Part shown: positions 57,203 through 64,000 of the stretch, in pieces | Numbering within the stretch: the stretch's first letter is position 1 | How the letters are laid out: the number at the start of each line of letters is the position of its first letter | DNA from: Limnanthes douglasii subsp. nivea | Lineage: Eukaryota > Streptophyta > Magnoliopsida > Brassicales > Limnanthaceae | Reading direction: 5' to 3' | Assembly (NCBI GenBank): GCA_036936605.1 | Contig: JAUPFV010000001.1 | Span: forward strand, 250,478,925-250,542,924 | Length of the DNA: 64,000 nt | Notes under the pieces: generated by a model | Databases searched by the model: none | What the model was told of the DNA's origin: nothing | The model's input: the letters and a program-made list of their open reading frames with translations, nothing else | Made by a program: the position numbers and the translations under genes

Positions 57203-57355
57203 AACACTAAGTAATCCAAGCCAACCCACATTACTGGCTAACGGCGGATAATCTGATTTCTTAGAGGTACTAAATACAACTCCATGAATGAGCAAAATGG
57301 AGGTTGCATTAATGATAAAGATCTCTGGGGAAACCGCTAAAAAAAGATTGAACAT
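57203..57355 (-). pseudogene. nad2: nad2 exon 1 (isolated)
   Basis: Complex I subunit ND2, first exon. From ATG at 57355: MFNLFLAVSPEIFIINATSI, LLIHGVVFSTSKKSDYPPLA, SNVGWLGLLSV. The exon is near the usual 153 bases. The other nad2 exons are not in the window on this strand. Mitochondrial nad2 is partly trans-spliced, but exon 2 normally follows in cis, so the gene is incomplete here. Confidence 0.9.
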
Positions 57356-57978
57356 GTGGTTGTGGTAGGATCCGAACAAATTCTGCTTTTATTTCCCCCG
57401 TATGGAGCACTGAGTTACTTACGTTATGGTCTTCAGCGGGCAGGCTGCACTCTAGGCGGCGGCTAGGAAGGATCGCTAGACCAGCAGCCAAACCAACAAT
57501 GAATGTGTAATGATGGTGATTCCACACCGGGCTCACTAAAAAATTGAATGTAGAAAGGGGATCCTAAACAAAAAAGGAGTCCATGACCCGGAGAGGTTGA
57601 ATTCCAAACTTTTCTATAGAGTATACCCATTACCAAAAAATGGACGTCACTTTGGGACACATGCGGATAGCCGCCCCGCGTGGCTAAAAGTAAGCCAAAA
57701 CTATTTTTTGAGTTTCATCGAGTCTTATAAAAGACGTCACTCTACGAGACGAGGGAAGTCCTCGAGTCGAGTCCTTGCGAGTTCATCCCAAATAAAGCTT
57801 CCCTTCACCCCTTCCGGGTCTTTCTTGTTCGGGAAGATGCAGATAAAACGCCAATAGCCTGATGTCAGCTTCTACGGCATAAGCTTTAAAGATCAACGCT
57901 AATAATAATAAACATTTCATAAGATAATAATTTTTTTTAGTTCATTTAGTTCAAAGGTATAGGTTAAATTTGTTACAG
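57356..57978. other. Spacer between nad2 exon 1 and sdh3
   Basis: No gene supported. The minus frames at 57309-57660 carry text such as HHHYTFIVGLAAGLAILPS that I cannot place in a family. Confidence 0.35.
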
Positions 57979-58353
57979 TCATTTCAATCTTTTTCTTCCA
58001 ATTCTAAGAAAGATAAATCCCAAAAAATCCGTCAATAAATGACGAACCCCATTATACAGATGATAGGACAGGGCTAAGGCAGAAATATTGACGGAGATTA
58101 GGATAAGCTTTGATGAATAAAAGAAGAATTGATAGAAATTCTCATAGGTGAAGCAAATCAAACCCAATTTCATACACAAAATATAAAAAAAGAAAACTAT
58201 AGTCGCTAGGAAAGCTCCGGAGATTCTATGGTAAATTGGAAACGTCGAAGTGAGTTGTGGCTTATAAATAGGAAGATGAGGAGATAACGGGCGAAGGAGA
58301 TTGATGATCTTAGGTTGGATTTGACTTTTCTCGCTCTGCTCGCGGAGCGGCAT
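57979..58353 (-). CDS. sdh3: Succinate dehydrogenase subunit 3 (cytochrome b560)
   Basis: Membrane anchor of complex II that helps bind heme b and ubiquinone. Reads LRPLSPHLPIYKPQLTSTFP, IYHRISGAFLATIVFFFYIL, KLILISVNISALALSYHLYN, GVRHLLTDFLGFIFLRIGRK. SHRISG-like heme region (YHRISG), the SYHLYNGVRH motif and three hydrophobic helices are visible. The usual start, a few residues before RPLSPHL, has no ATG here (aag atc atc aat). The nearest in-frame ATG at 58353 adds about 20 residues not typical of the family, so the start may be lost. Confidence 0.88.
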   Translation of the reverse strand: MPLREQSEKSQIQPKIINLLRPLSPHLPIYKPQLTSTFPIYHRISGAFLATIVFFFYILCMKLGLICFTYENFYQFFFYSSKLILISVNISALALSYHLYNGVRHLLTDFLGFIFLRIGRKRLK

Positions 58354-61259
58354 ACAAAAAAAAGAAAAAACATTGTGGTTTGGAATGATTTATTCTCAAT
58401 GGCTCATTCCTAGCTGTTGGATCAATCAGACTGTGCAGAATGAGTCTGCGTGGTTTTCCTTGCCTTGTACTGGCAGTTGGTCTAAGGTGAAAAGTGAAAA
58501 GAATAAATCGAAAAGCAGTTCTCTTGTCTGGTTGTCCCATCTCTCTCTCAGGATAGAACAAGACCTTCTCTCATATAAAATTGGTCACCAGAATCAAGGA
58601 ATGCGCGTGAACAAAGAACTTGATCGAGAAGGCCTCGGGGCTACCTTTCCTTCAGGCATTCCTACCAGATTGGGTGAGGTTTCCTTTCTGCTGAAGTTCA
58701 GTTCGGTCTCAGCCCGAGCTAGTGCAGTGCGAAGGATTCTAGTTCTCATTTGTCTCCCCTTGCCTTGAGTGAACAACCGCAATCCCTCTATCTAGGCGGG
58801 CACACAAGATGAATTCATCTTTTTAGTCCCCCTTTTTCCCAATTCCTATCATACTAATTGCTTGCTGTTAACCCAGTAAACAAATTACTCTTCTTTGTGT
58901 GTTCTCCTACTTCTCATTGAGAATAAGAATCCTAGGAAGAGGAGTGTTGCTCCGTTAACCTGTTAATCTGTATTCTCCTAATCAAGCTCCTGGTGCTAAC
59001 TCATTCATACTAAGGGCAGTTAACCCGTAAAATGACTCCTATTCTTTTGTTTCAGTTGTGATTAATGAAAAGGGAAAACAGCCGAAATAGGGTTGGTTGC
59101 ATAACCGGTTCGAACCAATAAGTGCCATTTCTTAGGCAAATGTTACAATTACAAAGCAAATATTCCTCCATTCAGGAGTTCACCATGAGCAGATCGAATG
59201 AAACAATAAATAACAAAGACGATTCCTCCCTTATTTCAAGTACCTAGACGTCAAACACGAGGAATGGGTCTAATAATCAGTCAATCGTACTGCTCTATCC
59301 ATCTCACCAAGTGAACTAAAACCAATCTATATGAACAATCCCTAGCACCTTGCCTTCACCCCCTGGGATAGAAACATCTAACAAACGAGCTACTTCATAA
59401 GCATGCGAGTGAGTGAAGTTCATCATCAATTCGATATTCTAATTAGATCTCGTATTGTACCTTAGTACACTGAACACCAACCCCATCTCTCTTTCCAAAA
59501 TAAAACTACAAGCAACTACGAAAAGTATAACGACCTCTATTCCTGACGTGAACGGCCGCTTTGTCCGGAAGTGGCCCTGCATCTTCCTCCTCCTAGCAAG
59601 AAGCTCTAAGAGCAGACCGCCTTTCTATTTCTAGGTGATTCTTTTGTCTCCGTAACAAATGGTCCATTTATTCATGGAAAAGCTTCAAACAAAGAGGTTG
59701 GTTGTTCACTTCATTGATTTGACTTCACTTTACTTAAGATTAAAGATAGGGGCCGGGCGGGCAGTGAAGGCTCGTTTAGTAGACAGCAAGCGAGCAGCAA
59801 GCACCTACTCCTATCAAAATGAAAAGCTGCAATGCAAGCTCCGCTTGCAGAAGCGAGCCCCTCTCAGAGAAAGCCATTGCGCGCTAGCCCCTTGTATAGG
59901 GTTCCAAACCTTCCACCGAGAAAGAGCCAAGCCAAAGAAAAGAGCTTCCTCTAGCACAACAGATTCTCTTCCTTATGTCTGTGGGTGTGGCTATCTTATT
60001 CTACTAGTGATCTTCTTGTAAGGGGCATTGGCCGGCTTCATTCCTATCTAAAAAAAACGAGTAAGGATCCAGGGCAAGGTGACGAAGGTAAGAGGGGCAT
60101 GTGCTAACAAGCTAACACCAAAAAATCCCTTAGGGCAATCAGTCTTCGACTCCCTTCCCCTTATTTCATCTCGGAGGGCTTTCTTTTGCCGGCTAGTGGG
60201 TATCTTACCTATTGATTAAGGTGCGAAGGTGATTCCTCGCAAACAGTCTTTATTTAGTCTTTATTATTCCTGCTAACAGGGAATTTTCCCTTCCTCCAAC
60301 ATAATTCGATATACCTCTTGCTTGTGGGCATGAATATGAGATGAGTGCCGTCAGTTCCTTACTGCGATTATTCCGACAACAACTGATTCTAATGTAATGT
60401 CAAACCTTCAAACAATGTATTCTTATTCATTTGCCCAAGAAAGGGCTATGCGCAATAGGGATTGTTGCTTCCACTATTTGATCAAAGGGATTTGTGTCAC
60501 TGTAACTATGCTTAAGACATGAAATTCGATGCATCCACCGTACTAAGACCGGATAAGCATCCCACTCAATCAGATCAGAAGGAATCGGTACTAGCAGTTC
60601 AATTCCCTAGTGATCTCTTATCATCTCTTTCTAGAGAGTAGCATCGAGAAGCCCAGCCCCCTATCTCTTTAGCCCCACTGCCAAATGAATGTGTTCTTCC
60701 TATTTCCGTTTCCAGCCATTTTTAGGTTAGGCCTCTACCCCACCTTGGACGCATCATTGGACCAGAAAGAAAGGTGCGGAAATTACACACCAGCAAGTCA
60801 ATTCCATTCCTTTTCTACTCCGCCACCACCTCTCTATTGATGAGCCACCCGATGAGCCACTTGATTAGCCTTCCTACTGACCTTCAGGAAAGACAGACAC
60901 AGAATACCCCCTTTCGTGCCTATCTCACTTGTTTAAAGCTCTTATTGGTCTTTTAGCGCTGCTTTCACATGATGCAATATCTAGGCCTCCTAGACCTGTT
61001 CTCTCGCCCAAGCCTCATATCATATTCCAAGCACTATATTCCCTGCCTGCTCAGATGCGTCAATCCGCCTTTGACTTGGTTAAAAACTACTTGAACCTCG
61101 GGTACTCATGCCTCCACAGCAAGGAAAGCCCTTGATCTTGTTTGTATATGTCGACGATGGAGAGTAGGTGCGTGGCGTGACTTGCTTAAGAAGACGAATC
61201 AGGCCTAGAGAGGCCAGTCTACTATCTCAACCGCATATTGAAAGGGCCTGAGTTGAACT
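58354..61259. other. Mitochondrial intergenic sequence
   Basis: No gene recognised over 2.9 kb. A 120-codon frame at 59659-60021 is unidentified; it includes a segment in inverted repeat with 49148-49172. A frame at 60929-61135 leads toward the gypsy fragment that follows and may belong to it. Confidence 0.35.
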
Positions 61260-61840
61260 ACTCTCGTGCTGAAATTGCCCATAGTCTTTGCTGCATAAAG
61301 ATTACAGCAAACTCTTTTAGCTCATTTTGTTCGACTTATGACTAAAGCTAGCCCGGTCAGATATCTATTATCCCAACCTGCCCTATCAGGACGTGCAGCC
61401 AAGTGGTTACTTCGCTTACGAGATTGTCTGCACTCCTCCCAAAGCAGCTATTAAAGGTCCAGCTATCGCTGATTTATTGGCCTCCTTTCCGGTTGACGAC
61501 CCCCCTTGAAGACGAGATCCCGACAGAAATAATGAAGATAGAAGCTTCATGGGCCAACTATTTGGGGCAGCGTAAAGTCTTGGTGGTGGCGTCTATGTAA
61601 CTCCTGAACAAGATGTTATCCTGCATTCTTTCAAATTGGACTATCCTTGTACCAACAATGTTGCAGAATACGAAGCACTCATGTTAGGGTTCACACTCCG
61701 CCATTGACATGGGTGTCAGAGTGATTGAGGTTTGTGGAGATGCTCAGTTGATAGTGAATCAAGTGACTGGCAGCTTTGCTGTCAAGAAACCTCACTTATG
61801 TCCAACTCATGTAAGAGTTCAGAACTTGTTACGATGATTT
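61260..61840 (+). pseudogene. Ty3/gypsy RNase H fragment inside mitochondrial DNA
   Basis: Pieces read SPVRYLLSQPALSGRAAKWL, PPKAAIKGPAIADLLASFPV, DDPPLEDEIPTEIMKIEASW, then DYPCTNNVAEYEALMLGF and AIDMGVRVIEVCGDAQLIVN with QVTGSFAVKK. This is the end of the first RNase H and the archaeal-type second RNase H of a Tat-like element. Frameshifts separate them. No LTR or integrase is present. Confidence 0.82.
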
Positions 61841-62387
61841 GACAATTTCACAATTCCCTCGAACATCAAACTTTTTTCTGTTTTCTGACATAAGCAATTG
61901 ACCCAAAGATTATAAAATGACTGACTTCTGGTTTTCTTCCACTCCAAGCACAGCACTGACTGATAATGCTCCCAATGCCTCGCGTAGAGTAACCGCAGCC
62001 TCAATCAATCGAGCAATCCCCTTCTCTAGGCAGCAGGGGCGACCAACAAAACAAGCAATCATTTCGCTCACCGCATTCATCCCTTCCAGCATCATCACGA
62101 GGGCTCAGTTCGGATGTTCCTTCAGAGGAGAGCCCGTTGCGCGTTGTTTTTATTTGACCGACCTATCTTATTTCTATAAGTAAGCTCCCTATGGCCATCC
62201 AAACCCTGCTCTCGGTTCTTGAGCATGTTGGGAGATTAGGCGGCAGTTGAAAGAGCTGCTCGAAAGCTTGACGAACAAGCGAGCCTTATGAATTTGATTA
62301 GTAAAGTAAAGGGTTTTTCCCTTACTAGTCAAGTGAAGTGGTAAGGTAGGGCGCTATTCGATGAAGAAAACATACTTTAGGAAAGTG
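61841..62387. other. Mitochondrial intergenic sequence
   Basis: No gene supported. Frames on both strands at 61819-62183 are unrecognised; the minus one (EGMNAVSEMIACFVGRP) reads like protein but has no family I can name. Confidence 0.35.
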
Positions 62388-62460
62388 GTTCAGGTAGCTC
62401 GCTAGTTAGAGCAAAGGACTGAATATCCTTGTGTCAGTGGTTCGAATCCACTTCTAAGCG
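62388..62460 (+). tRNA. trnF: Mitochondrial tRNA-Phe(GAA), altered
   Basis: 73 bases: acceptor gttcagg with tctaagc, anticodon loop CTGAATA carrying GAA, T-arm gtggttcgaatccac. C4 opposite A is the position known to be edited to U in plant mitochondrial tRNA-Phe. The D-arm is one base short (agctcgctagttagagc), and position 37 next to the anticodon is T rather than the conserved A. Likely a non-functional copy. trnP follows about 200 bases downstream, a common plant order. Confidence 0.9.
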
Positions 62461-62657
62461 GGCAAAGGGTCCAAAGGACACGTAGCTGAGAGCGAGCCGG
62501 TCAAATTCAAATTCAAATTCAAGTGAAAGAAGAAGGCAAAAAGCCGTATAGTGCAGGAGGCTTATTTTCTAAAAAAAGCGGTTGATTGCCCCTTGTGCCC
62601 AAAAGGATGGGCGATTTCGGGTGGGTGGATCTATATGCTTTGGGGGGTGGGGTGAGA

Positions 62658-62732
62658 CGAGGTGTAGCGCAGTCTGGTCAGCGCATCTGTTTTGGGTACA
62701 GAGGGCCATAGGTTCGAATCATGTCACCTTGA
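62658..62732 (+). tRNA. trnP: Mitochondrial tRNA-Pro(TGG), altered T-arm
   Basis: 75 bases: acceptor cgaggtg pairs with caccttgA, D-arm gcgcagtctggtcagcgc, anticodon loop TTTGGGT with TGG, T-arm ataggttcgaatcatgt. The T-stem 3' side should be cctgt, so catgt introduces one G-A mismatch. Otherwise the native sequence. Confidence 0.92.
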
Positions 62733-62931
62733 TGTGGTGAAATAAAAAAAAAGCTGACTGAGTGTTCATTAATGCCCAAAGACTCCCATGCTTTCCGTTG
62801 GTCAACAACCAACCACAGCTCTCTTTAGTTCTTCACTACTCGTACAGGCTTGACGGAGTGAAGCTGTCTAGAGGGAATCATTTTTCTCAATCATACATCT
62901 CATGAATACCAAACGAAAGAATCTCAATTTT

Positions 62932-64000
<1,069 letters not shown>

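Noticed and set aside
59260..59330. Possible tRNA on the minus strand
   Set aside because: A D-arm-like stretch is present but no T-arm or acceptor pairing could be drawn.

Overview
The window is plant nuclear DNA joined to a long block of plant mitochondrial sequence. Bases 1 to about 25.8 kb are AT-rich and hold decayed retrotransposons and a triplicated gene fragment array. From about 25.8 kb to the end the DNA is richer in GC and carries angiosperm mitochondrial genes (rps13, rpl2, nad4, trnG, ccmB, trnK, nad2 exon 1, sdh3, trnF, trnP, cox1). Most of these are disabled. The organism is a flowering plant, probably a eudicot. I read the mitochondrial block as a nuclear insertion (NUMT). An assembly chimera cannot be excluded from sequence alone.

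1-7862: one end of a Ty3/gypsy LTR retrotransposon of the Tat type on the minus strand. From right to left it has the 5' LTR, primer binding site, gag, remains of the protease region, reverse transcriptase, RNase H, a second archaeal-type RNase H, and integrase. Then come about 3.5 copies of a ~91 bp tandem repeat and an additional ORF on the opposite strand, a known Tat feature. Its far LTR lies beyond the window.

7863-25700: three copies of a chimeric unit. Each pairs the middle and C-terminal part of a cytosolic HSP90 (no ATPase domain, no MEEVD tail) with a splice-acceptor-led fragment of a RING-between-RING (RBR) E3 ubiquitin ligase on the same strand, about 0.35 kb downstream. HSP90 copies 1 and 3 are broken. 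Copy 2 has an uninterrupted 474-codon frame. Between copies 2 and 3 lie two diverged ~1.7 kb direct repeats flanking a gag remnant, probably a decayed LTR element.

25830-64000: mitochondrial-type DNA. nad4 is present complete, with four exons and three group II introns in their usual lengths, but has a stop at codon 3 and a one-base frameshift. cox1 has an early stop and a frameshift, rps13 a frameshift, rpl2 has lost its 5' half, and the four tRNA genes each carry a change in a conserved arm or loop. ccmB is open from end to end. Unedited codons and retained introns show that the transfer was at DNA level. Pieces of gypsy, chromovirus and copia retroelements lie between the genes. They may have been in the mitochondrial genome already or have inserted later.

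No operon-like cooperation exists here. The only candidate for a novel functional unit is the HSP90-RBR array, where in-frame splicing between the two halves is possible on paper.
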